From positions 248,001 to 312,000 of the forward strand of contig JANVFP010000045.1 in NCBI GenBank assembly GCA_027919835.1: DNA of 64,000 nucleotides, read 5' to 3'. Each line of letters opens with the position of its first letter. The first letter of the stretch is position 1. Under the pieces are notes generated by a model that made no database searches, was not told the DNA's origin, and saw only the letters and a list, made by a program, of their open reading frames with translations. Shown here one piece after another: positions 11,276-23,750 of this stretch. Origin of the DNA: Lentinula raphanica (lineage: Eukaryota > Basidiomycota > Agaricomycetes > Agaricales > Omphalotaceae). A program made the position numbers and the translations under genes.

Positions 11276-14200
11276 CTACAGGCAATTGTTAAAGAGATCT
11301 GGGTGGTATGACTGAACAGGATCTGTTAGTCTAAGTCTAGAAGATGATCCAGCAATATCAATGACGCTTCGTACCTTTGGTGTTGGTAACACATGTGTTA
11401 CCAACATATTGTTGATAGTAAGTTCTGTCCGGGCAAAGTGTGATACTACCTCGGATAAGGGTAACAAACGGTAGTGATCAAGATTTCTTGAACATAACCA
11501 ACCACAATTCAACCTGCGATACAGGTCTTGGTCGACTTCGATTGGATTCATATGTAGAACCTCTAGGTAAGCTGCAGTTTCCGATTCACCTGTGATAGGA
11601 TGTGGATACGAATAAGAGATGATTCCTTGAATGATGCCAGCACCATATTTTCCTGTCTCCGAGTCTTTGAATATCACGGAACTTTCTCGAGTATTGCATG
11701 AGAATACCACGCCATCGCTAACGATACCAGCCAATTTGACTGCATTGCGGACCAGCTGTCTGTCCCATGCGGTATGTCGTAGGCTATACTTTGCACACAG
11801 CAGATCAAGAATCCAGTTGAAGGTTGAGTTATCCATGACAATGTCCCAAGACTTGAAGGTGCGATCCGAGGATGACCAAGTGGAGAGATCTGTCCCATCG
11901 AACATTCCACGGTGGGATTCACGCTTCATCTCGAGCAGGGCATCCAATGCCTCACTAATGTCACTGCGTAATTCATGGCTGTGTTCCAGGATGATTTCTA
12001 GGCGACCTTGACGGCCAAAATCATTCTGCATAGTAGCCTCGACCTCTCCTGTCAAATTTGAAGTCAATATGACTAGATTCCAGGATATCCATAGCAAAAA
12101 CTGACCCGAGTGGTTATTTGAGTTGACTTCCTGCAAGATATGATTCGTCCTTTCAAAGATTGGAGTATTCCGAGCCTGAACCGGACCCATCAGCTTCAGG
12201 TCTTCAAGAATATGAACAGCATAATGATGGTTCGGCTTAAGTGTAACGTCGGGGAAAAGAACTAGCACTCCACGTAGATATTTGAGAATCATAGAGAGGT
12301 ACTCCTCTCTCGAATCGGGGGAAGTGTCCCGCAAGTTCAGCAGTCTGATAGCATGAACCATATCAAGGAAGTTCTGTAGCATCTGGAACTGTCGAGCTTG
12401 GGGTTGCTTTTCATACTTATATCCCCAGAGGCGTATCAATGTGATGACCAAAGACACTGAACAAACAACCTTCCATTCGTCCGCACTGAGCTTTCCTGTC
12501 GCTTTAGTGCCCCAGTTTTCTGGTGGTGAATCAATCCAGCTAGGCAAGATCGTAATCTTCATGTCTTTCCAGACTTCATCCAGAATATCCTTTGCAATAA
12601 CATGCCTGGAGGTGGTGCCTTTTCGAGGAGTGAGATCACTTTCACGGTTTTCTTGACGCTAGAGAATTCTCAACTCATTGTTTTGCATTTCATAAAAGGT
12701 TCAACTTACCCAAAGAATCAAACGCTTGGCCATCTCAGCTTTTTTGGGTATAGGAGTCGGGATATTCGAAGTGAAGGGAGGGATTTGGTAAAATTGACAA
12801 AGTTGGGCAAGATAATCCTTGCTGTATTCACTGCCCATCAGTGTAGCAATAGTGGGCTCTTTCTCCTCGAAACGTTCTTTCAATTTCAGAAAATGCAAAG
12901 AATTTGTGTTCGGCGCTATTGGTTCTTCTTCCCAATCTTCGACTTGTTCTGCATGCTACAGAGAAAATATTGACAATGTATTGCACCATGAAAAAATCAA
13001 AAACATACATAAATCTTGAGTCTCATGACAAGATGATTGTTATGATCTTCCTTGTCATTATAATAAATACCAAGACCACTACACAATGCCTTGAGCATGT
13101 CTTTTTTGATTCTTGAAAGCCCAGGCATTTTCTGAGCTTTATCCTGTAGCTGCTTGATGAGATTCTGATACTGAGGATGAGTCTCGAGCCCACCCGGACT
13201 AGTTTCTGGACAGGTAGAATGAGATGCAAGGGGAAGATGACGTCTTGCTTCCTCAACATCAAAGATGACTGAAGAACGAGTAGAAGTCGAGTTCAGTGAA
13301 CTGACAGACTCCTGCAAATTGTATAGGTATGAAATGTCTGAATCATGACAAAAAGCACTCACTATATCAGAATCCGAAGCTCCAAATACTTCCTGAGACT
13401 CATCATTGTTGGTCTCAACGATGTTCGTGTCAAAAGATAAGGGAGGAATTATTGGGATAGCATCAAGAGCAGCTGTTTCACGCTGAAAGAAGCAATGAGA
13501 TCCCTGAAACACCGAGAAAATTATATTGTACATACCCATGTCAAGATAGCATTGACAAGTGACTCCTTCTTTCCAGCAGAAGGCAAGGCCAGATCAAAAC
13601 AGATATACCATAACACAGCATGTGTTTGATCATTGAGCGTCTTCTTTAGGGAGGACTGATTCTCTCTAATGTTATTATATAATTCCCGGAGGAGAGAGTT
13701 GGAGGGTTTTTTACGCTTCTTGTCAAATACAGCTTGAGCATAGCCTTCACCACTCTCGAGGACTTCTGCATTCAGTTTCCAGATCTTGCGAACATGGGTA
13801 GCAAAAAGACCAAGATAGGATAGATGCATACTGTCGATGATAGTATAGGTGATGGGATTCCAATATGGAAGCCTCAACAATTCAGACCATCGCATTCCAT
13901 AATCATCATAGATCTTGCGACGAGCTGTTTGAGAAGGAGCATCTCGCCAAAGACCAGCTTGGATCTTGTGTGTCTCGAGATTGCGCTTGGGCCATGTGTC
14001 AGGATCAAGGTTGTGGATGTCTTGAATAGGTAGGACACATCGAATGCAAAAGTACTTGTGGCTATGTGAGGCAAAACCTGAAAGTGAATGTGCACCTTCA
14101 GTGTCACATACAGCAGGAGCTAAAGCTGCATACACTGTTCGACCCTTTGGATATTTAAAGGTGCGGGTGAAAAATATCCCATTCCAAAACAGGAGGAGCT

Positions 14201-15954
14201 GGTCGACGATCTTCTGCAAGGAATGATTTACTTGAGCTTCGTTTGGGTGGCCACGCATAACAGTGACCAAGAACATATATTCCTTGCGATACCGAAGATG
14301 TTCAGGAAGAATGAGAAGAACCATGTACAACGCTGTGGAGCTTGCAGAACCGCCAGATCTTTTCATATGGAAGGGATTGAATGAGTCATAACCAAGACTC
14401 ATCAAGAGCCTCAATTCAGGCGATCCAGAGATATCGGTCTGCTGCCTCATGAAGGGCATGCCATCTGGACCTGCAAAGTCCCTGAAGACTGGTGAATCCC
14501 AGAAGTCCTGAGCAGGACCTGAAGTAGGGGTGTGATTTCGATTCAAACATTCTTCGAGTGAATCCTCTATTCCCGGAATTGCTAAAAGCTTTCCGATCCA
14601 TTCTCTGAGGTTTTGGAAAGTCTGTTTTTGGACAGGGACAATGAGCATGCGGGAACCAACGTTCCGGGGTTTCCATAAGGCATTCCCGCACTCTGGCGAG
14701 TCAGGGTGAGTTTTTGAAGAGCATGAAGAAAGGCACTGATTTGCAGCATAGGCATTCTCATTTCCGATGACATCATCTTCAGTAAGCGGGTAAAGAGCGT
14801 GACAGCTGGAGCATGAAACGAAGGTAGAGCAAGAGGGATCAAGGTCATAGTAACCAACCACGGTGTGTATGTCCTTGGGTATCTGGTCTGCAATACCGAG
14901 ACCAAATGCTGTGCGAATCTCCGGTTCGACTCTCCGTGTGAGACTTCTTATCATAGCACGTTGAAGTGCGAGAACGACTTTCATCTGGCGAACTGTAGTC
15001 CGGAATTTGATGTGGCAAATTAGAGCCGTGATAAGGGTCACTCTAACAGTGGGATCCTGATGCGCCCAAACCCTGAAACTCTGTGCTATAGTTAAGAAGA
15101 GGTTGTTTCAGACATTGGTATAATCCCAAGAGATTGAACTTACCGTTATTGAATATATATTGGTTAGAAGAGTCTGGGGAGGCCTGCCGCTCCCAATCCT
15201 GCCTCTTCATCCGATGCAGAGTTTCCAGAGCACTGTACAACAAATCCTCCGAGATATCACGCAAATCCCTCCCTGAGTCTTGTCCATTATGACCAGGATC
15301 AATCTGGAGATCTCTCAACAAGGTACAGAACCTGGCTTCGGTTTCGAGGAAGCGCCGGTTGCTTGGATGTGATACTGCCAATGCGAATGGGCCTGAATTG
15401 ACTTGGATGATCATCTCGGGATCAGGAATTATGAAGGAACGGTTGGGGGAAGGTATTTGGTCGAAGTTCAGGTGAATATCAGTATCCCGGAGATAGTTCA
15501 AACGAATATCAATCTCTTGTTTAATTTCTTCAAGCCATGAGTCAGGATCTGCCGATACTGCAGAGCGGCTGAGTCTGTTGTCAAGGTTTTCGACGTTTTG
15601 GGATGGAGCAGGATCTGCTGATACTGCAGAGCGGCTGAGTCTGTTGTCAAGGTTTTCGACGTTTTGGGATGGAGCAGAAGGGTCCTCGTTAAAAGCAGTA
15701 CTACTAGGCGATGCTGCATGATGGGAGCTCGTGGAACTCAGCGAGGCTTCTCCAGTTTCCGGAGAGGATAATGTGGGAGGGGCTACAGAGGAGTCTGAAG
15801 TGTTAGTCAGAAGCGTCTTGAATCGATCGCGAATTTGCTGCTTCTTTGAATGCGAACGCAGGGTATCAAAATTCTGGTCAATACCAACTGGATTGATTGA
15901 ACAGCAGTCGTCGCATTTGCAGCGTCGTAAGCGGAAATCACGTCGAGGAGGCAT
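11276..15954 (-). mobile_element. Tnp2-type (Plavaka/CACTA-like) DNA transposon transposase gene
   Basis: One multi-exon minus-strand gene. The first exon starts at ATG 15954 (MPPRRDFRLRRCKCDDCC), with an intron at 15143-15081. A large exon (to about 13539) contains YDSFNPFHMKRSGGSAS, RGHPNEAQVNHSLQKIVDQL, KYPKGRTVYAALAPAVCD and a cysteine pair (FCIRC), ending WSELLRLPYWNPITYTIID. That order is typical of basidiomycete Tnp2/Plavaka transposases. The 3' part (from 12562) has ADEWKVVCSVSLVITLIRLWG and LKPNHHYAVHILEDL, also typical. Between them is a Ser-rich linker with an acidic segment. The last codons end at 11276. No in-frame stop was found in the main exons, so the gene may be intact. Terminal inverted repeats were not identified, so the element limits are unknown. 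Confidence 0.75.
15543..15680 (-). repeat. 66-bp tandem duplication inside the transposase N-terminus
   Basis: Two adjacent copies of a 66-bp unit, differing at about one position, encode the segment beginning APSQNVENLDNRLSRSAVSA twice. The near-identity and the preserved frame point to a very recent in-frame duplication within exon 1. Confidence 0.85.
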
Positions 15955-15999
15955 ATGAACGAGATTCAAGAACCTACGGACCGACGGAACACGGTACTG

Positions 16000-18900
16000 T
16001 TAGTTCGTTGTCGAAATTCCCTTACCATATGTTTCAAATCTCATACGACTCAGCTAAGTAGCAACGGTGCAAAAAAAAGGAAATGCACTGTTGTATTACT
16101 GCAAATTGAACTTGTACAAGGGAACGGCAACGTTGAATATCTTGTTACTCTACTGAGCACATCTTGGCATCATCAAAAGTGGTATCTGGTCAAAAACCGT
16201 ATCTTTCGCTGAATATTCGACGGATGGCCCGGTGGTTCTACATGTTACCAACAATATGCCCAATGTTGAAGCCAATTGGCGCACAAAGAACCGAATTCTG
16301 AGAGTTCTGCAAGCCAGTGGCAGTCCTCATTGATGATCTGATTGCAAAGTATGAGGGTGATATTTGCACATGACGATGAAGACTTAACCTGAGTGTTCGA
16401 CATTGTTCCTATGGATGATAGGAAACGCGAGACGAGTCAGAAGTATCTCGACACGCCAAAGACATCGATTGAGTGAGTGTTATGACATCATTTCTGTGTA
16501 TGACGGGGACGCGAGACGAGTTAAGAAGTATCTCGATGCCTTCAGTTTGGTGGGGTCGGTATACAAAGATTTGACGATCGACGGGCATGGAGTGATCAAC
16601 GACACAAGGAAATGAGCTAGAGCTGATGCTCTGATTTCTTCGATGAATGCTAGTTGCAAGAATAATGGTCGATGGATGTCAGATTGAGCTAATAGTTCAC
16701 GAAGGATAGTGAACGCTTCGACGGTTCATCTACTAGAGCTCCAGTAAAGAAGGCGCGTGGCACAAGACAATTACTACACACCTAGATTGAGACCTCGTCT
16801 TGATGTATGTTGAAACCCAATGTGAATCACCATCTCACCATCTCGATTAACACCTGCCATGCGTTCTCAGCTGTATCAGTCGATAGTCACACTGGATATC
16901 CAGTCAGAATCCGGATGCGATACGAGTACAAGTCGGAACAGGAAGTGACCTTGTTCTTGGATGGGTTTGTTGGCAACTGGCAAGTTTGGGTCTGGGTGTA
17001 ATTGCGAGGTTCAGATTAGTGTAGGATTGCCTTGAAAACTTCAGCGTCGAGCGGTGTTGGATGGAATTCGCGAGAGATTTTAGATCCTGTTCCGCGGTCT
17101 AGAGGCACGACCGTCAATATAGCGAGTACAGCCGTCATCAGCAGGAGGAGGGCCACATCCTAATGCTCACAGCCTGTTTGAAAGAGGCACACACCTGTAC
17201 ATGTACGTTCTAAAGCCCGTTGTCAAGCCTGCAAGTCTTGCCTGTGTGCTTGAATATTGAGGTGAGGCGCCAAGGTATTTGGGTAAAAGTTGAACGTTGA
17301 GAGGTCGAGACGGAAAAAGTACGGTTAATAGTGCTGACTTCCCGAGGTCAGCGTTGTCACGCGTCGTGATATTCCGAAATCTCGAAGTCACAACATCACG
17401 ACGTCCCGACGTCGATACAGATTTTCTGAGTGAAATTTTTTTGAAAAAGTTCACCGATGTCGTGCTAAAGTTATTGTGATTAGTGTTAAACTTCACATAG
17501 AGACTCTATGCTGAGCAAATCTTGTGCTTAGTTTGAATTTTCCTGGAAACTATATACAAACAATTGTCGCAGCTTATAAGAAATGAACAGAAGAAATGGA
17601 CTCAGGTTTTGCTAGATCATTTGTTATTGAGAAACAAATGTCATATTTCACCATATAGATGCGTAGGAAATTCTGTCTAATTTTTATGCTTAATCACTAT
17701 TGGATCAGCATTTGAAGGCCATCACTATCGTGAATTCTCCGTAGTGTATGTTCATTACCGGTGGGCGTCGAGTCTGCAACACCAAGAACTTTGATCACCG
17801 CTCTCTGTAATATCATTCACCCAGCCGGGCATGCTGAGAATGAGAGGTTACAGTCGGAGCCGAGCTTCGATTCGGATTCAAGCGAAGATATTTTCCTTGA
17901 CTGTGAAGATGGTGAATGCTGTGATTATGGTCTTTCCTGAATCAATCAAAACTTCTCGAGCTTCAAGCTTCTAAGTGCTCCCGCCTGTACAAAATACATG
18001 CAGTGAAGTACCGACATTGGACATTAGCCGCGGTTGCTTCTTGTTCTTTTAATTGATCAGACTTGTCGGGTCTCCTCGGGAGTCTTTCAACTCAGAGATA
18101 TTGTTACAGATACGACAAACCACAAGGGGTTCTCGAAAAAATTGTCGGCGGAAGAGATATTGAAGTTTTCAGCTTCATAATTCAAGCCTTAAAACTAGTG
18201 GCTTTGTATATATACAACGGGCTTTGGCGCATATTAGAGGTGGTTGTCATTACAGTAAGGGTCTAAGCCTGTGGAAGGAGCATTCACAAATCCCGACCCA
18301 ACTTGATATTGCCATTGATGTTTTCGCCCACAATCGCACACGCCGTTGGAGTGCTTACTGCTTGGAGCCACAAGGCTTCTTATCGGAGAAGTGTTACATT
18401 CCAAAGAAGTTCTTCAGCATTTCAAGTTTTCAACATCGGATACATGATGTCTACGCTATTAGTTGAACAGTGCCACTGGATGGCATGAGGCAGAGCTCGT
18501 ACACTTCCCATCACAGCTAGACAGACACCAAAAGGCATGGGCCAGGGCCTGCCCGCCTATAACCTTGTGTTGTGGGCCAAAAATCCCACCAACATATCAA
18601 CCATCACTTCCTTCCAATATGCAATGATATACACAAGTGATATGAGACAAGGCATGGCCTGTCAGCTGCACGAAAACCTACATAGCGAAGACATCGGTTA
18701 ATAGTCGTGTTGAAAACAGGATTACTAGACCTGTATAAATCTTCATATCACCACCGAATTCCAGCGACTATCTCATGAAAAACCTAGTCGAGATGAAGTT
18801 TGCAACATGGTTATTGTATTCTCGCCCAAACTCCGATGACAACTCACTGCATTTTAGACCAGTCTTGAATACAAGGAAAAGAGTCCACGCTGCTTCCACA

Positions 18901-19120
18901 TTTTCGGAATGAATTCGTCATCTCTAGCGTATTCTAGACGGCTTATCGGAATATGAACCATCATAAGAGCCTTTATGGAAGGAGTCCTGACAAATGGAGA
19001 AAGAGCGCTAAGTAAGAGAAAGATAAAAGGACGAAGTTTTCCTCACAGCCATTCTCACAGCCTTCTTAACCCAGTCACCCCACTTTCAAGATTCTAACCT
19101 CGACTCCGCTTCACACTTAT
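16000..19120. other. Long stretch without a recognisable gene
   Basis: Only short, unsupported open frames occur. One local direct repeat is visible: ACGCGAGACGAGT followed by AAGTATCTCGA at about 16427-16457 and again at 16509-16540. The stretch may include the 5' flank and one end of the Tnp2-type element, but no terminal repeat could be matched to the other side. Confidence 0.4.
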
Positions 19121-19124
19121 AAGA

Positions 19125-20033
19125 ATGACTCGCTGCCATTCTACTTGTCAACGTACAGTACAGACTGAAGTAAGCTGTTTTGACCCACCTCGTCGTGTAT
19201 AGAAACTGACTACTTTGGCTTAGGGATCGAAACATAGTAGCGTTCCGAAACTGTCCATACCGTCGACCCCGTCCTTATCGAGCTGCAACCCTTCGTCGCC
19301 ACCTTCGTCTCCCGCTCTCACTTTCCATTTGCCGCCTGCCAAGACCTCATTGGGCTCAGCAAGCTTGGACGGTAAACTTGCACGTATCAATAGAGAACAT
19401 GGGTACAATGGTTATATTGAGGCTCACCGAGCACCCAGTCATGCTAATGCTGACGGAAATTGTCCCACCGCGGATGTGCCTTCCATTTGGAATATATTTC
19501 GTACCCAGATTATTCCACCCAAGCCGAAAATACCAGAATACATCTCAACTGGTGGTTTCGTCCGTGATCCCTTCACGGTGTGTCCTATTCGATATTCGGT
19601 TCTTGTTTTGACAGCATCTAATATTCGAACTTGTTATTTCCAGGATGAAAACAACAAGTTTGAATATTACACGCATGGGGCAAGACGCGATGCTTGCCGC
19701 AATTTATCCATGCAATCGAAGCCCAGTGTCACCTCATCATACCAGAGAACGAGTTCCAAGCCTGAGCCTTCCTCTAAAGGCAAGGAACATGCAATGATCT
19801 TCAATAGCGACGACTCCCATCGAGTCTCCTTCGAAGTCATGCGAGCGAATGATTCACGCGATCCTTTCGTGAAGAGAGAGAGGACCGTCAGGCGAGGTGA
19901 CATTGTGACTAACAACCAACCCAGTCCAAGTGTCGATCGCGAGACCGGATCGACTCAAAAGTCATCCTCACGTCGCTTTCTTCGCGCATTTCATCCGCTA
20001 GCGAAGCTATTCGTCAGAAAGGAACAGAGGTGA
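19125..20033 (+). CDS. Hypothetical basic, Ser-rich protein
   Basis: The start is ATG 19125 (MTRCHSTCQRTVQTE), followed by an intron at 19170-19223. Exon 2 continues in frame with a Ser/Pro-rich segment (SIPSTPSLSSCNPSSPPSSP), then LDGKLARINREHGYNGYIEA and PEYISTGGFVRDPFT. A second intron of 66 nt (GTGTGT to TTCCAG, around 19578-19643) is likely, because removing it joins RDPFT to DENNKFEYYTHGARRD. The C-terminus is basic and Ser-rich and ends LAKLFVRKEQR. No domain or signal peptide is seen and I do not recognise the family. Clean splice sites and one consistent frame support a real gene. Confidence 0.5.
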
Positions 20034-20064
20034 AGAAGAAGAATATGCGACAGCTCAGCTGGTT

Positions 20065-21050
20065 TCAATAACTCTTTTCTGCTATGGTTTTTCTATCTGT
20101 TTCATGCTTCGAACCTCTATGAATTATGCCTCGTTCACGATCTGTATTGACTCTAAGTATCAGTAGTTCTCCATCATTTTCACTATGTATAACTTGCCTA
20201 TAGTCGAGAAACACATTCTGGATGCATGTTCGGTTTCGTTGAGTGAGAGAAGGGAAGAAAGCAGCGTGAGAATTTTGTGAGGTTTTTTCCTTCTTGCTTG
20301 TCATCGATAACATGAACCACACGTTTTTGAGGTATTCTTTGGCATTGTTTGACATACCACAGCTTGCACAATGAAGGTGTACACGATTCACTACCATTCT
20401 ATTGTCGGTAGAAATGCGTTCGTGAGGACCGGTATCGGCGCCGAGCACTGCAATTTCCGAAATGAAAATCGGAATTGAGCGTCTTATCCAGGACGTGAAT
20501 GGGAGGAGTCTAAGAGCAAATCTTGCTTAAGTATTCGAGGTCGTCGAGCGATTTTGTTTGTTGATTATCAGTGAAGAGAATCTAAGACAGAGAACGGTGG
20601 AACTTACCTCAAGCAAGCTGCGCATATGGACGAACTGAATGCTTAGAAAAGAGTAGCTACTGAGCGGACAGAGCCCCATGTCAGCCAATGCATCTTCTAT
20701 CTTGACCGTAATCCATACCTTTGAAAGCACGGGCATCTAGGACGCTTGGCGACTGGGTTGACTGATTCCGAGCCAATGGGTGGTGCCGAGATTCAGAACC
20801 ATCATAGATTGTGACACTATCTGCAGGAGAATCTTGCAATCGAACGCTACGAGCAATGTCCCTTTTGTGAGCTATCAATTGGACCCGAAAGATCGTTGCA
20901 TGTAGCATGTAACAAGGTTTCAAAACCGCAGGTTCAAAGGCGATCTCGCTTTGTCGGAGTTCGTTCCATCGTAAAGCAGAAATAGCATGATAAGGGTTGT
21001 GGTCCAGGCTGTGAGCACTGGACAAGGCTATTCTTCAAGCAACGCATAGT
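20065..21050 (-). CDS. Possible multi-exon hypothetical gene
   Basis: Three minus-strand open segments can be linked by plausible introns. The first (to about 20710) includes DHNPYHAISALRWNELRQSE. The second gives VWITVKIEDALADMGLCPLS. The third (20448-20065) gives NRVHLHCASCGMSNNAKEYL. The putative donor after MRSLLE (GTAAGTTCC) is good. No start codon or domain can be assigned. Lying just downstream of the HNH-derived array, it could be a distant or decayed neighbour, but the resemblance (a single NPYHAIS motif) is too slight to claim kinship. Confidence 0.25.
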
Positions 21051-21291
21051 ACGTCTGCTGTATATGCAACCTGGGTACCCTCTATCACGATGTCGACCGG
21101 CGAGTGCAAGTGTAGGAAGGATGCCATGCCTATCAGGAATATCTAGGAAGCGTCCGTTGTTAGGGAGCTTTCACTATGTGCGTGACAGACACCTGTTCAG
21201 AATTTGGAAGAGATTTCCTGAGATTTCAGTGCTGTGTTAACAAGCAACGAATCGATTCTAATCACCTCTCAAGACCCAGTCGCTGGATTCG

Positions 21292-22260
21292 TCATGGTTC
21301 AGTTGTCGAGACTGAAGCCACCACACAGATGGTCGGACGTTGGCCAATCGTTGGTGGAAAGAACGAATGAAGCACCGACGATATAGCGTTTCCGAACACC
21401 GAGTTGGTACCGTCGTTGTCATCCAGCCGATTTGAGAGAGGTTGAGCCGTTTTCATTCGCGAAGGACCGGGAAAATTCTTGTGGATTGGCGTTCGAGCGT
21501 ACTCGTATATCCCAGATGGTGACATCTAGATGAAACAGCTTCGTCTGACAATTTGATTCAACATCATGATATCGAACGCACTCCAGCAACTCTGCAGCAA
21601 GGATCTACATCCTTCTCTCAGTCTTCTTCCACAGACTCCGATGTCGTCTGCAATACTTCATTGGTCGGCACTAAGGGTAACTCCCAGACGAGAAGATTCC
21701 ATGCACGCCAACTTATGCACCTCACAAGCCTCCAGAAGAGTGATCATCTGTGGAAATGTCTTCAGCATATACTGTGTCTATAAAGGGAGGCTAGTGGCGT
21801 ACCGCAGGGTACTGAATGGAATCAATTCGTTGATAGCTTCGAGGTTATCGAAGAGATTAAAGGCAGAGAAAAGGACAGCTATGGACCACTTGACCTGATG
21901 ATGTGTTTCTGTGAATGTCCTGGGATGAGAGTGCCCTATGTTGTTCGGGGTAGATGTTGATCAATGATGATGGCAAAGGTCTTAGGTCAGTGTAGGAAAG
22001 GCCCGGCGCGAGGATGATTCACCGTAAGCGATCACGTTATTACGATATTCCTCATCTGGATCCGAATCAAACTCGCTGTTCCTCTTCAAGAATGAGGAAG
22101 TTCAAGGGAACATACCCCAGCTCTCCTCTGCTTTGCAGCGCCTTGAAAAGTGATCGGACTCGCGAGATTTCAAAGCGTGTTTTGCTTGATCAGAATTTGG
22201 ACTCAATCACTTCAAGACACAACTATCCAAGAACACCAAAGTTTTCGAGAGCTGAGTAGT
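21292..22260. other. Short coding-like fragments, unresolved
   Basis: On the plus strand around 21790-21960 a frame reads ASGVPQGTEWNQFVDSFEVI then EEIKGREKDSYGPLDLMMCF before a stop. Around 22015-22260 another reads RYYDIPHLDPNQTRCSSSR. On the minus strand at 21525 a frame starts MSPSGIYEYARTPIHKNFPG. None extends into a full gene with good splice sites. They look like debris of one or two genes next to the tandem array. Confidence 0.2.
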
Positions 22261-22348
22261 ACAACCGAGTTTATATAGTGGTACCCTCCACAACAAGACT
22301 CTCCTACAAAACGTAGGTGAAAGACTCAACTTCACTCTTCCCCAGAAC

Positions 22349-23278
22349 TTATGGTACGGCTTCAAGCCACGACTGTATCCTGACCTGATCATCTTCGTCA
22401 GAATAATCGTCAACCTCAATGACTTCCTCGGAGCCATCAGACTCAGATGAGTGCTGGTCATCCTGTTGACCCGAAAGACGACTCGACAGAAACTGGATAT
22501 TTGGACGCGCGCAGAATTCTTCAGGTATCCGCTCGCAACACATGACCCTTATCCTCGAAATGGGGTTATAGTAAGGACAATCTTCATGAACGCTTGGATA
22601 TAGCCGATACGCGTTATGCGCTACAGCGAAGGCGGGATGAACATTCAACTTGACTTGTGGATAGTGAGGAGGAGTGAGTTCAAGCTTTTGGGGAGACTTT
22701 GAGTTGTTGCCGATTATGAACAGACACGGAGGATCATTTGTGATTGGCACCAGGTTATATTCGTACTCCCCGGGTGGTAATACCTAAGTGAAATATTTAG
22801 AACGGAGGCTCAAATTCGAGAAGAAAGGTTTACACACCTCGAAACAGCAGCGACGTTGTTCTACGCGCCGAGAGTCTGCATTCTCTTCTATCGAGTCCGA
22901 CAGCTTCTGCAATATTTCGATGTTCGGTATCAGAGCTAATTCCAAGTTGAGAAATAGACATGCAATATCGGCGCGCACTGGGATTGCAGATTTTACAAAT
23001 TTCAGTCGCCTTTCATTGAAGCGAGGATACGACGCACCGGATATACAGTTGAGAGGGCTCCATAAGTCGAGTTCGCCCTTTTCAAGTCCCCAGAAGTACT
23101 CTAGGTCGATTATCTTGAAGGCTCATGGTTAAAACACGATCAATCTCATTCGTTGTACTAAACAACACACGCTAGAATGTGATGCACCCGTGAACAAGCG
23201 AAACTTCTGTATAGGTTGAGTATGCTCCACGGACGTAGAGAGGACCTCCAGGCTGGCTAACGCGTATTTTGTGCTCAT
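22349..23278 (-). CDS. HNH-derived tandem family, copy A
   Basis: This is the downstream-most copy, with four exons. Exon 1 starts at ATG 23278 (MSTKYALASLEVLSTSVEH then QPIQKFRLFTG). Exon 2 gives IIDLEYFWGLEKGELDLWSP followed by LNCIS. Exon 3 gives VRADIACLFLNLELALIPNI. Exon 4 gives LPPGEYEYNLVPI, KLNVHPAFAVAHNAYRLYP, a conserved cysteine pair (VMCCERIPEEF) and an acidic Ser patch before RIQSWLEAVP. The order TG, LEWxWG, GELxxxxxLNxI, RADxxxLF, LIP and a C-terminal HPAF resembles the fungal HNH-endonuclease-domain family, but the usual final His (RxDxH) is Ala here. The protein stops directly after SWLEAVP, so it lacks the 20-40 residue tail of copies B to F. It is the most divergent copy. 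About 275 residues; role unknown. Confidence 0.7.
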
Positions 23279-23750
23279 GATGGTTGCAGTAGAAGGGCAG
23301 TGGCCCCTGGACCCTCATGCACATGATCGACTGTTGTGACTGTCTTCAGGGACAACAATCAGAATTACCTTTGAGGCTTGAGCATTGTTACCGATAATCG
23401 GAGATACTATTTTGAGAGGATAGACGGTTGAACTTGGGATAAGTTGAAAGTTCGACTGTTATTCAGGCAAAAGTTTACTCAGAATCTTTGTCGGTTGTGC
23501 TCGAAGCTGGTGAGTCGCCTCCGAGTCCTCGATCAGTGATGGTCAAACCAGTTCTACAACAATGAATACACGTCAAGTTCAACTGTCCTCTACTAACAAC
23601 TGCTTTTGACTGAATTCGAAATTTGCAACAACGGCATCATCATTCATAAGCTGCTTCAGCTATTCACAGCTGTATCTTGACTCCCTCTTCTTCGCTGCAA
23701 CTGTCTACGTCTACCTCAGCGAAAGCCGTAACTGTTGTAGAGTGTGAAGT

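Noticed and set aside
17297..17479. Plus-strand frame with GACGTC-like repeats, possible regulatory array
   Set aside because: Short, no symmetry beyond a few palindromic hexamers and no conserved start.
21292..21525. Minus frame starting MSPSGIYEYARTP taken as a seventh array member
   Set aside because: Only the short YEY motif resembles the LPPGEYEYDLVPL exon; the rest does not align, so kinship is not claimed.
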